From assembly GCA_029433525.1 (NCBI GenBank), contig JAQTIF010000001.1, positions 558,001 to 622,000 on the forward strand: 64,000 nucleotides of DNA. The letters run 5' to 3'. The translations under genes and the position numbers were made by a program. Source of the stretch: Enterobacteriaceae bacterium ESL0689 (GTDB taxonomy: Bacteria; Pseudomonadota; Gammaproteobacteria; Enterobacterales; Enterobacteriaceae). The notes beneath the pieces are model-generated. The model worked only from the letters and a program-made list of their open reading frames with translations, did not search any database and had not been told where the DNA came from. Of the stretch, positions 49,916 through 59,801 are shown in pieces (position 1 is the stretch's first letter; every line of letters starts with the position of its first letter).

Positions 49916-51142
49916 ATGACGAAAGTAAAATACTCTACAATAATATTACTGGCAATAATAGCAGCCTGTACTTTTGCTTTATCAGAGAAAATCATTAGCA
50001 GAAATATGTTTTACCTGTCATCTGTGATGACCCTAATCTATGCGATCGCTAACAGAAAGTCGCTGTCCTTTAAATCAGAAGAGATAATTCTCGCGTTAAC
50101 CTTTTTTTTACTGGGCGCGTCACAATTAATCTGGTCATACCGATTCCCTGCCGATCCTGAACAGGTCTATATGGCCGATATCGGTTATCCGCGTTCTGGC
50201 ACTTATCTGATTATCGGCGCATTAGTGATGTTATTTCTCCCGCCACTTCTGAGAAAAATACCGGTACAGCATAAAGTGATCATCGGTTATGCGATGGTGA
50301 TCGGTTTTTTATTTTTGACATTGTACGCACTGCACTATCATTTTTTTATATCAGCCGGTCGCCTGAGAATAAAAAATTCAGCGACATTAAGTGCTTATCT
50401 TTACACAATGTACTCATTGCTGACGCTATACACCCTATTCTGTCTGAAGATAAAATATCGTCGCTATATTATCGGCGGAGTCATTCTGGCTTCTTTATGG
50501 ATCATCATTTTGACGGAAACACGTTCGGCACTACTGCTCTATCCTGCGATTCTGTGTTGTTGCCTGTTAAGTCACTATCGGCGATTAAAAAAAGAAGTAT
50601 TAGGTATCTGTTTCATTTCACTGCTGGCGGGGATCGTGATTATCAGATCGACATTCCCCGCGCTGGAGGGGAGACTGACAGAAACCGTGAGCGAAATCGC
50701 CGATTATCAGCATGATAACAATACTTCGCTTGGCTCAAGGCTGAGTATGTGGCATACCGGGATAGAGGAAATTATCATGCATCCCGGCGGAGTTAGCACA
50801 CAGCAGCGAGTCGATATTATATCGCAACTGATGCATGAGAAAGAAAAAGGGAACCCGGAAGGATTACGTAATATTGTCTATCATTTACATAATGATTTGA
50901 TCGATACTATATCATTACAGGGGGTGGTCGGCGGAATAGTGTTACTGACTCTCTATATTGCGATGATTATCTATATACAGCGAAAGGCGGTGGTAAAAGC
51001 GGCAACAGCATTGATCGCCGCGCCTGTCATTTTATTTGGCTTATCAGATACACTTTTTATCCATGATAGATTTATTATTATGTTTATAAGTATATTAGCT
51101 ATCTTTACTGCGCTTTCATCCGCAGCAAAGCAACCGCATTAA
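49916..51142 (+). CDS. waaL: O-antigen ligase WaaL
   Basis: Polytopic membrane protein that joins undecaprenyl-linked O antigen to the completed core in the periplasm. 408 residues with about 11-12 membrane helices. It has the conserved RxxxL-type motif (TETRSALLLY) and the periplasmic HLHNDLIDT motif holding the catalytic histidine of Wzy_C proteins. Start at ATG 49916 (TTG 49910 also in frame). Low overall identity is normal for WaaL. Like its upstream neighbour it is AT-rich relative to the flanks. Confidence 0.82.
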   Translation: MTKVKYSTIILLAIIAACTFALSEKIISRNMFYLSSVMTLIYAIANRKSLSFKSEEIILALTFFLLGASQLIWSYRFPADPEQVYMADIGYPRSGTYLIIGALVMLFLPPLLRKIPVQHKVIIGYAMVIGFLFLTLYALHYHFFISAGRLRIKNSATLSAYLYTMYSLLTLYTLFCLKIKYRRYIIGGVILASLWIIILTETRSALLLYPAILCCCLLSHYRRLKKEVLGICFISLLAGIVIIRSTFPALEGRLTETVSEIADYQHDNNTSLGSRLSMWHTGIEEIIMHPGGVSTQQRVDIISQLMHEKEKGNPEGLRNIVYHLHNDLIDTISLQGVVGGIVLLTLYIAMIIYIQRKAVVKAATALIAAPVILFGLSDTLFIHDRFIIMFISILAIFTALSSAAKQPH

Positions 51143-51166
51143 GCGCCTGAGATCATGAAATAGCCA

Positions 51167-52081
51167 TCAGGCTATTTCATGCAGTGCCTGAACTAATGAC
51201 AATTTACGAAAAGTCTGTTGCGGAATAGCGCTATTGACAGAGAGATTGGTTACCGTAATAGCATGTGCCTTAAAATAATCACTGGCTAATTCCAGTGCGG
51301 GAAAGACAAGATTATCGACTTTATCAGCCAGGTAGGAAGGGAGCTTATTTTCGTTACTTTCATAAAATCGTGGTTTTTCAAAATTATTCATATCTAAACC
51401 AGCGATAAGAATATTATCAAAGCCGAGGTAAGTGATGATTTGTAGCGCCCAGTAAGCCACCGTTCCGGCGTCAAAGATACCTTGCCGGATATCGGTTGAA
51501 AAGCAAATTTCATTGTGCTGCTGATGCATCTGAACGTTCTCTGCGTGGCTAAATGTGGTGGCAATCCCGGAACACACAATTTTAGGCTGATAAATTTTGT
51601 AGCAAATATCTTCAATTAACGCCAGCTGACAGCGGATATTATCGCTGCCGATTCGGTCAATGATTCTGGCAATACCATGAGCGGTAGTAAAAAACAGAAT
51701 ATGGGGATTGTTGACCACCTCGCTGATGACCTCAAATTTGCGGTCGAAAAACTCCATATCGACGACAAGATAGAGAGAAAAGTTCACTTTGTCTTTGAGG
51801 AAATAAGCACCATTCACTCCCATCACGGCAAAAGATGACGGCAGAACAGAAAAATCGGTGGCTTTAATCGAGGGGCCGGTGGCGGTCAGTAATACTGGCC
51901 CGGAGTAGCTATTTTTTAACTCACTGAGATTATAAAGCGGGATCGATTGGCCTTTATAACGTAATGCGCAAATTTCTCCCGTCGATGCGCGGTGGATTTT
52001 CAGCCACGGCCACAGATTTTCATTGTGGCGGAAGGCGCGTGGGCGGGTATAACGATAAATTTGTTTAAACAACGATCCCAT
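51167..52081 (-). CDS. WaaZ-like LPS core protein (putative Kdo III transferase)
   Basis: 304 residues. The GPVLLTATGPSIK motif and the block FDAGTVAYWALQIITYLGFDNILIAGLDM...RFYES...FPALELASDYF resemble WaaZ/RfaZ, which adds a third Kdo to the inner core. No membrane segment. It overlaps the waaC stop by one base (TAATG), so it is translated with the hldD-waaF-waaC operon. Identification is from memory of the family; other DUF115-like proteins share the ATGPS motif. Confidence 0.6.
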   Translation of the reverse strand: MGSLFKQIYRYTRPRAFRHNENLWPWLKIHRASTGEICALRYKGQSIPLYNLSELKNSYSGPVLLTATGPSIKATDFSVLPSSFAVMGVNGAYFLKDKVNFSLYLVVDMEFFDRKFEVISEVVNNPHILFFTTAHGIARIIDRIGSDNIRCQLALIEDICYKIYQPKIVCSGIATTFSHAENVQMHQQHNEICFSTDIRQGIFDAGTVAYWALQIITYLGFDNILIAGLDMNNFEKPRFYESNENKLPSYLADKVDNLVFPALELASDYFKAHAITVTNLSVNSAIPQQTFRKLSLVQALHEIA

Positions 52082-53055
52082 TAAATCAGCCCCTGAGCGT
52101 GCAATAACGCGGCTACCCGGGAAGCAGAAATATCATCGATACGATGACTGTTTTCCGGGCGTACAGCAAATTGATTTTTTCCGTAACCGCCAATCAGACC
52201 GGGATCAGTCGGGCCATACAGTGTCAAATTAGGTTTATCCAGCGCGGCAGCGAGATGGCTTAGCCCGGTATCGACAGAAACGATCCCTTGCGCTTGCGCC
52301 AGAACAGCGGCGATTTTTTCAAGATCCATCCGTGGCAGCACATCGACAAAATCGTAACCTGCCGCCAGCCGTCTGGCCCGGGCCTCTTCATGCGGTGCAC
52401 CCCAGGGGAGTTTAATCCGCAAATCGCGCTTCGCCAGCAAAGCGATCAGTTCCCGCCAGTGGCTTTCCGGCCAGTGTTTTTCATCACGTGTCGTGGCATG
52501 GAGAAAAACCAGGTACGGCACATCAGAGGATGCGTTGTCAGCATGAATAAAGTGTCGTGCAATCGCGTAGTCACCCGCTGTTTGCGGGCGGCGATAAGCC
52601 AGACTTTTTGCGAACAGTTCACGGGTTCGTTCGACCGCATGTTGTGACCTGGCAATAGCATGGCGATGCTGATAAAACAGGCTGGCCAGCGGTTCACGGG
52701 CACTGGACCAGTCCATGCCATGTTTTACCCCATGTGCCAGTCGGGTGACCAGAGCGGCGCTTTTAAGCAATCCCTGAGCGTCGATCACCCGATCATAATG
52801 CCGCGCCTGGACCGCCTGACGGAAAGCGTGTCGTTCCTTTCTGACGGCGGCCGAAAACCAGGCTTTACGCCAGCGGCGAATGGCGACCGGGATAACCTGG
52901 TCAACGCTTTCATGCCAGCCAGGTATCTGGGCAAACCCCTCTTCGACCACCCAGTCAAAACGAATGCCGGGGATGATCTGCATGGCATCGGTCAGCGCAG
53001 GGAGGGTGTGCAGGACATCCCCCATCGATGAGGTTTTTACGATTAATACCCGCAT
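52081..53055 (-). CDS. waaC: LPS heptosyltransferase I WaaC
   Basis: Adds the first L-glycero-D-manno-heptose to Kdo. 324 residues of the GT-9 family: VLIVKTSSMGDVLHTLPALTDA at the N-terminus, VFLHATTRDEKHWPESHW, and the donor-binding SVDTGLSHLAAALDKPNLTLYGPTDP. It follows waaF by 3 bases. Confidence 0.96.
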   Translation of the reverse strand: MRVLIVKTSSMGDVLHTLPALTDAMQIIPGIRFDWVVEEGFAQIPGWHESVDQVIPVAIRRWRKAWFSAAVRKERHAFRQAVQARHYDRVIDAQGLLKSAALVTRLAHGVKHGMDWSSAREPLASLFYQHRHAIARSQHAVERTRELFAKSLAYRRPQTAGDYAIARHFIHADNASSDVPYLVFLHATTRDEKHWPESHWRELIALLAKRDLRIKLPWGAPHEEARARRLAAGYDFVDVLPRMDLEKIAAVLAQAQGIVSVDTGLSHLAAALDKPNLTLYGPTDPGLIGGYGKNQFAVRPENSHRIDDISASRVAALLHAQGLI

Positions 53056-53058
53056 CGG

Positions 53059-54117
53059 TTACCTTTCCTCACCGGGTGCTTTTTCCTGCAACAGCGTATG
53101 CAGATCCGCCATAACACGTTGTGGTGTAATAGCGATAAGTCCCGGATGATAGCCTTCTGCTGTTTTGCCTTTTCGTACTTTATGATAGCCACTGATTAAG
53201 CGAATAATCTTCGCCTGATGCGAGAGAGGAGGCGTAAAGTCCGGACTACTGGGGCCATACAGTGCGATCAGCGGACGGTTGAGTGCAGCGGCAATGTGCA
53301 TCAGACCGGAATCATTGCTGACAACCGCCAGGCAGGTGGCAATCAGAGCCACCGCCTGCTCAAGTTGTGTTTTCCCCGCCAGATTACGGCACCACGGCTG
53401 CTGCGCGGTATCGAGCGCGGTCAAGATACTATCACACGCTGAATCGTCCTTCGCAGAGCCGAACAGGATAATCTGAAAGCCCTCATTGATTAGCTGTTTT
53501 GCCAGATCAGCATAGTGATAGTGTGGCCAGCGTTTGGCCGGGCCAAATTCGGCACCGGGACAGAAGCCGATAACAGGACGGTCAGGTGAGATATTAAAAT
53601 CGTGACGGAGCTGAGCTTTTTCCACTTCCTGTACCTGCAATTGTGGCCATAGTAAAGGCTGTGGCAGATCCTGTGCGCTGTGCATCATGTCCTTATCATA
53701 AGCGAGAGCAACATAGCGTTCGACCATCAGCGGCCAGGCGGCTTTATTCAGTACGCGAATATCGCTGAGTAAGCCGTAGCGCATTTCGCCACGCCAGCCG
53801 ATACGCTGTGGGATCCGGGCAAAAAACGGCACCAGTGCTGATTTGAACGAATTTGGCAGCACATAAGCACGATCATAGCCGCTGTCGCGCAGGTTAAGCC
53901 CCAGTCTGCGCCGTTCGCCGAGTGCGAGCATGCCATGACCCAGCGGCATCGGGATCGCTGCGTTAACTTCTGGCATCCGTGATAATAACGGGCGGCACCA
54001 TGCCGGTGCCATCACGTCGATGATCGCCTGGGGATAACGTACCTTAAGGGTACGATAGAGGCTTTGCGACATCATCATATCGCCCACCCAGGAAGGGCCT
54101 GTCACCAGAATTTTCAT
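53059..54117 (-). CDS. waaF: LPS heptosyltransferase II WaaF
   Basis: Adds heptose II to heptose I. 352 residues: ILVTGPSWVGDMMMSQSLYRTL, IGFCPGAEFGPAKRWPHYHYADLA and VSNDSGLMHIAAALNRPLIALYGPSSPDFTPP. It follows hldD by 9 bases in the conserved order hldD-waaF-waaC. Confidence 0.97.
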   Translation of the reverse strand: MKILVTGPSWVGDMMMSQSLYRTLKVRYPQAIIDVMAPAWCRPLLSRMPEVNAAIPMPLGHGMLALGERRRLGLNLRDSGYDRAYVLPNSFKSALVPFFARIPQRIGWRGEMRYGLLSDIRVLNKAAWPLMVERYVALAYDKDMMHSAQDLPQPLLWPQLQVQEVEKAQLRHDFNISPDRPVIGFCPGAEFGPAKRWPHYHYADLAKQLINEGFQIILFGSAKDDSACDSILTALDTAQQPWCRNLAGKTQLEQAVALIATCLAVVSNDSGLMHIAAALNRPLIALYGPSSPDFTPPLSHQAKIIRLISGYHKVRKGKTAEGYHPGLIAITPQRVMADLHTLLQEKAPGEER

Positions 54118-54126
54118 GCTAAATTT

Positions 54127-55059
54127 TTACACGTTACGGTTGAGCCAGGTCATATATTCTGTTACCCCTTCGGCAACCGTTTTGAACGGCTGATCATAGC
54201 CTGCGGCACGCAGGTTGGTCAGATCGGCCTGGGTAAATGTCTGGTAGCGTCCTTTCAGTTTATCCGGGAACGGAATATATTCGATCTGGCCTTTCTGATG
54301 CCACGCCAGCGTGGCATCGGCCACGGCCTGGAAAGACTCTGCACGACCGGTACCGAGGTTGAAAATCCCGGAAATCCCCTGTTCAAGAAACCACAAATTG
54401 ACCGCCGCCACATCGCCGACATAAACGAAATCGCGTTTAAAATCATCACTACCGGCAAAAAGTTGTGGGTTTTCGCCCCTATTCAGCTGGTTATTCAGAT
54501 GGAAGGCGACGCTCGCCATGCTGCCTTTATGCCCTTCACGCGGCCCGTAAACGTTGAAGTAACGAAAGCCAACCACCTGTGAATCCGCTTCAGGCAGAAT
54601 GCGGCGCACATATTGATCAAACAGAAATTTGGAGTAACCGTAAACATTGAGAGGCTGTTCATATTCACGCGACTCGATAAAGTCGCTGCTGCGACCGCCA
54701 TAGGTGGCGGCAGAAGATGCATACAAAAAAGGAATTTGACGATCGAGACAGTAGTGCAGAAGTTCTTTAGAGTACTGATAATTATTATCCATCATGTACT
54801 TACCATCCCACTCGGTGGTGGATGAGCAGGCTCCCTCGTGAAAGATGGCTTCGATGTCACCCAATTCTTCACCGGCCATGATCTGGATGAGAAAGTCTTC
54901 TTTATCCATGTAGTCAGTGATGTTCAGATCCACCAGGTTAACGAATTTGGTGCCATCTTTCAGATTATCCACCACCAGAATATCGGTTATTCCCTTATCG
55001 TTAAGAGCCTTAACGATATTGCTGCCGATAAACCCTGCGCCGCCGGTAACGATGATCAT
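54127..55059 (-). CDS. hldD: ADP-L-glycero-D-manno-heptose 6-epimerase
   Basis: Final step in making the heptose donor for WaaC, WaaF and WaaQ. 310 residues, short-chain dehydrogenase fold with the nucleotide motif GGAGFIGSN at residue 6 and the catalytic Tyr-Lys pair in YGYSKFLFD. First gene of the core operon; the 267-base gap to glyQ holds its promoter. Confidence 0.97.
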   Translation of the reverse strand: MIIVTGGAGFIGSNIVKALNDKGITDILVVDNLKDGTKFVNLVDLNITDYMDKEDFLIQIMAGEELGDIEAIFHEGACSSTTEWDGKYMMDNNYQYSKELLHYCLDRQIPFLYASSAATYGGRSSDFIESREYEQPLNVYGYSKFLFDQYVRRILPEADSQVVGFRYFNVYGPREGHKGSMASVAFHLNNQLNRGENPQLFAGSDDFKRDFVYVGDVAAVNLWFLEQGISGIFNLGTGRAESFQAVADATLAWHQKGQIEYIPFPDKLKGRYQTFTQADLTNLRAAGYDQPFKTVAEGVTEYMTWLNRNV

Positions 55060-55326
55060 AACAGTAACCTTTGAAGTATGAAGTCCGGAGATAATCCGGA
55101 CAGGAATGCGGTTATCATAACATTACATCGGCAAGGCTTCAGCTATCCCGCTGCAAAGGCATCCAGGTCTGATTGCTGTTATGGCTGTCGGAAACCAGTT
55201 AACCTGACAGCGGGGGGTAATTTCGCTAATTTTGATCAAACAATATCGTTTGATACTGTATATCTTGCAGCCAGCGGGTATACTGGCCGCTTCCTTTAAA
55301 TCCACACGTATCCAGCACAAAATCAT

Positions 55327-56238
55327 ATGCAAAAGTTTGATACCAGGACCTTCCAGGGTCTGATCCTGACCTTACAGGATTACTGGGCTCGCCAGGGCTG
55401 TACCCTCGTCCAACCGCTGGACATGGAAGTCGGCGCCGGCACCTCTCACCCGATGACCTGCCTGCGGGCATTAGGGCCGGAGCCGATGGCCACCGCCTAT
55501 GTCCAACCCTCCCGTCGTCCAACCGATGGTCGCTATGGGAAAAACCCTAATCGTTTACAACACTACTACCAGTTTCAGGTAGTGATTAAGCCATCGCCGG
55601 ATAATATCCAGGATTTATATCTGGGATCGCTGAAAGCACTGGGTCTCGATCCGGCGATTCATGATATCCGTTTTGTGGAAGATAACTGGGAAAACCCGAC
55701 CCTCGGTGCCTGGGGGCTGGGCTGGGAAGTCTGGCTCAACGGGATGGAAGTGACGCAGTTCACTTACTTTCAACAGGTCGGTGGCCTTGAGTGTCGACCA
55801 GTTACCGGTGAAATCACTTATGGCCTTGAGCGCCTGGCGATGTACATTCAGGGGGTCGATAGCGTGTATGACCTGGTCTGGAGTGATGGCCCGCTGGGTA
55901 AAACCACCTATGGCGATGTCTTCCATCAGAACGAAGTTGAGCAATCGACCTACAACTTTGAATATGCGGACGTTGATTTTCTGTTCTCCTGTTTTGCACA
56001 GTATGAGAAAGAAGCACAGCAATTGCTGGCGCTGGAGACACCGCTGCCACTCCCCGCTTATGAGCGTATTCTGAAAGCAGCCCACAGTTTCAATTTACTG
56101 GATGCGCGTAAGGCGATTTCCGTCACTGAGCGCCAGCGTTATATCCTGCGTATCCGCACGCTGACGAAAGCGGTAGCGGAAGCGTACTATGCTTCCCGTG
56201 AAGCCCTCGGCTTCCCGATGTGCAATAAAAATAAATAA
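55327..56238 (+). CDS. glyQ: Glycyl-tRNA synthetase alpha subunit
   Basis: Catalytic alpha subunit of the alpha2-beta2 glycyl-tRNA synthetase. 303 residues, same as E. coli. Class II motif region ([35 protein letters not shown]) is present. It is 9 bases upstream of glyS, the usual operon. Confidence 0.97.
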   Translation: MQKFDTRTFQGLILTLQDYWARQGCTLVQPLDMEVGAGTSHPMTCLRALGPEPMATAYVQPSRRPTDGRYGKNPNRLQHYYQFQVVIKPSPDNIQDLYLGSLKALGLDPAIHDIRFVEDNWENPTLGAWGLGWEVWLNGMEVTQFTYFQQVGGLECRPVTGEITYGLERLAMYIQGVDSVYDLVWSDGPLGKTTYGDVFHQNEVEQSTYNFEYADVDFLFSCFAQYEKEAQQLLALETPLPLPAYERILKAAHSFNLLDARKAISVTERQRYILRIRTLTKAVAEAYYASREALGFPMCNKNK

Positions 56239-56247
56239 GAGGCCGTC

Positions 56248-58317
56248 ATGTCTGATAAAACTTTCCTGGTGGAGATCGGTACTGAAGAGCTGCCACCTAA
56301 AGCACTGCGCAGCCTGGCGGAATCTTTTGCTGCAAATTTTACCACTGAACTGGATAACGCCGGACTTTCCCACGGCAAGGTAGAATGGTTTGCCGCGCCG
56401 CGTCGGCTGGCGTTAAAAGTGGCCGATGTCGCGCCAGCACAAGCCGATCGGCAGATTGAAAAACGCGGCCCGGCGATAGCCCAGGCTTTTGATAGCGCAG
56501 GCAAAGCGAGCAAAGCCGCAGAAGGCTGGGCGCGTGGCTGCGGGATAAGCGTTGATCAGGCTGAACGTCTGACCACCGATAAAGGGGAGTGGTTACTGTA
56601 TCGTGCTCAGATAAAAGGGGAAAGTGCCCGCACACTGTTGCCGCAAATGGTCGCTGTCTCGCTGGCGAAACTGCCGATCCCGAAATTAATGCGCTGGGGG
56701 GATTCTGATGTTCAGTTTGTTCGCCCGGTTCATACGGTGGTTTTGCTGTTAGGTGAGGAGCTGATCCCGGCTACGATCCTCGGTGTCGATGCTGATCGCG
56801 TAATTCGTGGTCACCGCTTTATGGGGGAGGCCACGTTCACGATTGATCACGCTGATCAGTACCCGCAAATCCTGCTGGAACGCGGTAAGGTCATCGCCGA
56901 TTACCAGGCTCGTAAAGCCAGAATCAAAGCCGATGCCGAAGCCGCCGCGCGTCAAATAGGTGGCCAGGCTGATCTCAGTGAAAGCCTGCTGGAAGAGGTG
57001 ACGTCGCTGGTCGAATGGCCAGTGGTACTGACGGCGGAATTTGAAGAAAAATTCCTCGCGGTGCCTGCGGAAGCACTGGTCTACACCATGAAGGGCGATC
57101 AGAAGTATTTTCCGGTTTACGCGCAGAACGGTGATTTATTACCGCGCTTTATCTTTGTCGCCAATATCGAATCGCAGGACCCCCGGCAGATCATCGCCGG
57201 TAACGAAAAAGTGGTGCGTCCGCGTCTGGCGGATGCCGAGTTTTTCTTCAATACCGATCGCAAAAAACGGCTGGAAGACGCTTTACCGCGCCTGCAAACC
57301 GTCTTGTTTCAGCAACAGTTAGGGACGCTGCGGGATAAAACGGATCGCATTCAGGCCCTGGCGGGCTGGATTGCTGAACAGACAGGGGCAGACGTTAACC
57401 ATGCGACCCGCGCTGGCCTGCTGGCTAAATGTGACCTGATGACCAATATGGTATTCGAGTTCACCGAGACCCAGGGCGTGATGGGGATGCATTACGCGCG
57501 TTATGATGGTGAAGCAGAAGATGTCGCTGTCGCGCTAAAAGAACAGTATCAGCCGCGTTTTGCCGGTGATGCTTTGCCATCAAATCCCGTGGCCTGTGCG
57601 CTAGCCATCGCGGATAAAATGGATACCCTGGCGGGCATCTTTGGTATCGGGCAGCACCCCAAAGGAGATAAAGACCCGTTTGCATTGCGTCGTGCCGCAC
57701 TGGGGGTATTGCGCATTATCGTTGAGAAAAACCTCAAACTGGATCTGCAAACACTGACCGAAGAAGCGGTACGGCTGTATGGCGACAAGCTGACCAATGA
57801 TAACGTTGTGGATGATGTTATCGATTTCATGTTAGGTCGTTTCCGTGCATGGTATCAGGATCAGGGTTACACGGTGGACACCATTCAGGCCGTACTGGCA
57901 CGCCGCCCCACCCGGCCTGCTGATTTCGATGCCAGAATCAAGGCAGTATCGCATTTCCGCACCCTGGCCGAAGCATCGGCGCTGGCGGCGGCAAATAAGC
58001 GTGTTTCTAATATTCTGGCAAAATCGAGCGAACCCCTGAATGACAGTGTTCAGGCATCGATGCTGAAAGAGGCGGCGGAAATAAAACTGGCCGCGAATCT
58101 GCTGGTACTGCGCGATCAATTACAGCCTGACTTTGCCGGGGGACGTTATCAGGATGCGCTGATTGCCCTGGCGGCGCTGCGTGAACCGGTGGATGCGTTT
58201 TTTGACCAGGTTATGGTTAACGCCGAACAACCGGAATTGCGGATCAACCGACTGACACTGTTAGCCAACCTGCGTGCGCTGTTTTTGCAGGTAGCGGATA
58301 TTTCGCTGCTACAGTAA
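56248..58317 (+). CDS. glyS: Glycyl-tRNA synthetase beta subunit
   Basis: tRNA-recognition subunit of glycyl-tRNA synthetase. 689 residues as in E. coli. Contains an HD-like domain and a C-terminal DALR anticodon-binding domain. [23 protein letters not shown] at the N-terminus is the family signature. RBS AAGAGGCCGTC precedes the ATG. Confidence 0.97.
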   Translation: MSDKTFLVEIGTEELPPKALRSLAESFAANFTTELDNAGLSHGKVEWFAAPRRLALKVADVAPAQADRQIEKRGPAIAQAFDSAGKASKAAEGWARGCGISVDQAERLTTDKGEWLLYRAQIKGESARTLLPQMVAVSLAKLPIPKLMRWGDSDVQFVRPVHTVVLLLGEELIPATILGVDADRVIRGHRFMGEATFTIDHADQYPQILLERGKVIADYQARKARIKADAEAAARQIGGQADLSESLLEEVTSLVEWPVVLTAEFEEKFLAVPAEALVYTMKGDQKYFPVYAQNGDLLPRFIFVANIESQDPRQIIAGNEKVVRPRLADAEFFFNTDRKKRLEDALPRLQTVLFQQQLGTLRDKTDRIQALAGWIAEQTGADVNHATRAGLLAKCDLMTNMVFEFTETQGVMGMHYARYDGEAEDVAVALKEQYQPRFAGDALPSNPVACALAIADKMDTLAGIFGIGQHPKGDKDPFALRRAALGVLRIIVEKNLKLDLQTLTEEAVRLYGDKLTNDNVVDDVIDFMLGRFRAWYQDQGYTVDTIQAVLARRPTRPADFDARIKAVSHFRTLAEASALAAANKRVSNILAKSSEPLNDSVQASMLKEAAEIKLAANLLVLRDQLQPDFAGGRYQDALIALAALREPVDAFFDQVMVNAEQPELRINRLTLLANLRALFLQVADISLLQ

Positions 58318-58358
58318 GCGACATAACGGCTTCTGTGAAGGGAGTCGTTTTCAGCAGC

Positions 58359-58390
58359 AAAAAAATCCCTGCCACAAGGCAGGGATTTAA
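58359..58390. terminator. Bidirectional terminator between glyS and cspA
   Basis: AAAAAAATCCCTGCC-ACAA-GGCAGGGATTTAAAT: an 11-bp stem with A/T tracts on both sides, serving convergent glyS and cspA. Confidence 0.9.
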
Positions 58391-58409
58391 ATTCGCGGCT
58401 TAGATAAGC

Positions 58410-58622
58410 TTACAGGCTGGTAACGTTGCCAGCAGCTGGGCCTTTAGCGCCATTTTCGATGGTGAAAGAAACTTTCTGACCTTCATCCAGAGATTTGTAG
58501 CCATCGTTAACGATCGCAGAGAAATGAACGAAGACATCTTTAGAACCATCATCAGGGGTGATGAAACCGAAGCCTTTGTCAGCGTTAAACCATTTTACGA
58601 TACCAGTCATTTTACCGGACAT
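58410..58622 (-). CDS. cspA: Major cold-shock protein CspA
   Basis: 70-residue single-strand nucleic-acid-binding protein acting as RNA chaperone at low temperature. Both RNA-binding motifs are present: KGFGFITP and VFVHFSAI. Same length as E. coli CspA. A long leader with a cold box and the neighbours glyS and yiaF confirm the identity as cspA rather than another csp gene. Confidence 0.94.
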   Translation of the reverse strand: MSGKMTGIVKWFNADKGFGFITPDDGSKDVFVHFSAIVNDGYKSLDEGQKVSFTIENGAKGPAAGNVTSL

Positions 58623-58784
58623 AGTGAAATACCTTTAAATAATAAATGAACCTTTCGGCAATGGGTCTGGCTACAGATTGGAAGCTATAAAGGGGAAGTT
58701 CACTACCGGGGTATCTGGGATAACCGCTCAAGGACTACACTGTACTCTATAATCATGCTTTGTGGTCTGTATATCAAACCTGCG
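58623..58784 (-). promoter_or_regulatory. cspA 5' untranslated leader with cold box
   Basis: About 160 bases of leader precede cspA. On the minus strand GGTTTGATATACAGACC at 58780-58764 matches the cold box near the 5' end of the E. coli cspA mRNA (TTTGACGTACAGA-type). Such leaders refold on cooling to expose the ribosome site. Confidence 0.8.
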
Positions 58785-58968
58785 TGCATTAACTCATTTT
58801 TATCGAATGATAGCAAATATTTTTTTCACCAGGCTAATGATCTTGTCCTCAATACTATGGAAGATCATCAGGAAAGAGTATCCTGTAAGCCCGGCGTGGA
58901 CTCTTTTTGTCCATGTCGGGTATCTCTATCTCTGTGTGCGCTTTTTTTTAACTTAAAGGAGTATAAAA

Positions 58969-59679
58969 ATGGCGACAGGAAAATCCTGCTCTCGCTGGTT
59001 TGCCGCCGTTGCGGCTGTATTAATGATGGTTAGTCTGAGCGGGTGTTTTGATCAGGAAGGAGATCAGCGTAAGGCGTTTATCGACTTTCTGCAAAATACA
59101 GCAATGCGTAGCGGTGAGCGTTTACCGACATTGACCGCTGATCAGAAAAAGCAGTTCGGTCAGTTTGCGTCTGACTATGCGATCATTTACGGTTATTCAC
59201 AACATGTTAATCAGGCGATGGAAGCGGGTTTTCGTCCGATTGTTGACAGTGTTAACGCTATCCGTACACCACAGGATTATGTGACTCAACGTGAACCTTT
59301 ACGCCAGGCAAATGGGGCGCTCAACGTACTGAACCAGCAGTTAGAAAAGGCGAAAATTCAGGCTGACAGTGCCCATAATGCGTTAAAGCAGAGCGATGAT
59401 CTCAAACCGGTCTTTGACATGGTTTATAACAAAGTGGTGACCACCCCAGCGAATGCCTTGCAACCTTTGATTCCCGCAGCGCAGGCGCTCACTCAGCAGC
59501 TCGTCCAGGTGGGTGATTTTATCGCTCAGCAAGATACGCAGGCCAGCTTCACGGGAAATGGGATCCAGTTTCCAACCTCACAACAGGCCAATCAATATAA
59601 TGTGTTGATTGCCCCCTTGTCTTCTCAGCACCAGCTATTTAATCAGGTATGGTCTGCGGCGGTTAATGCGACAAACTAA
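58969..59679 (+). CDS. yiaF: DUF3053 lipoprotein YiaF
   Basis: 236 residues, same as E. coli YiaF. Signal peptide with lipobox LSGC at the end of a hydrophobic run (cleavage before Cys27), so it is a lipid-anchored envelope protein. The rest is predicted helical (DUF3053). Function unknown. RBS AAAGGAG is 8 bases before the ATG. Location beside cspA matches E. coli. Confidence 0.9.
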   Translation: MATGKSCSRWFAAVAAVLMMVSLSGCFDQEGDQRKAFIDFLQNTAMRSGERLPTLTADQKKQFGQFASDYAIIYGYSQHVNQAMEAGFRPIVDSVNAIRTPQDYVTQREPLRQANGALNVLNQQLEKAKIQADSAHNALKQSDDLKPVFDMVYNKVVTTPANALQPLIPAAQALTQQLVQVGDFIAQQDTQASFTGNGIQFPTSQQANQYNVLIAPLSSQHQLFNQVWSAAVNATN

Positions 59680-59692
59680 CTGTTGCGCAAGC

Positions 59693-59719
59693 ACAGGGAG
59701 CGGTCACCCCGCTCCCTGT
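59693..59719 (+). terminator. Terminator-like hairpin after yiaF
   Basis: ACAGGGAGCGG-TCACC-CCGCTCCCTGT, an 11-bp perfect stem 14 bases beyond the yiaF stop, followed by CATTTCT. It lies between convergent yiaF and glpD and can serve both. Confidence 0.75.
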
Positions 59720-59801
59720 CATTTCTCGCCTGGTTATCTTATCTGCGAATTCGCTGGCTGAAGGGGGAAGCCGTGATATCGTGGCATTCGAAGTGCGCCG
59801 T

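Noticed and set aside
58755..59033. 92-codon frame between cspA and yiaF
   Set aside because: Runs over the cspA promoter/cold-box region and into yiaF in another frame; the leader signals explain the sequence.
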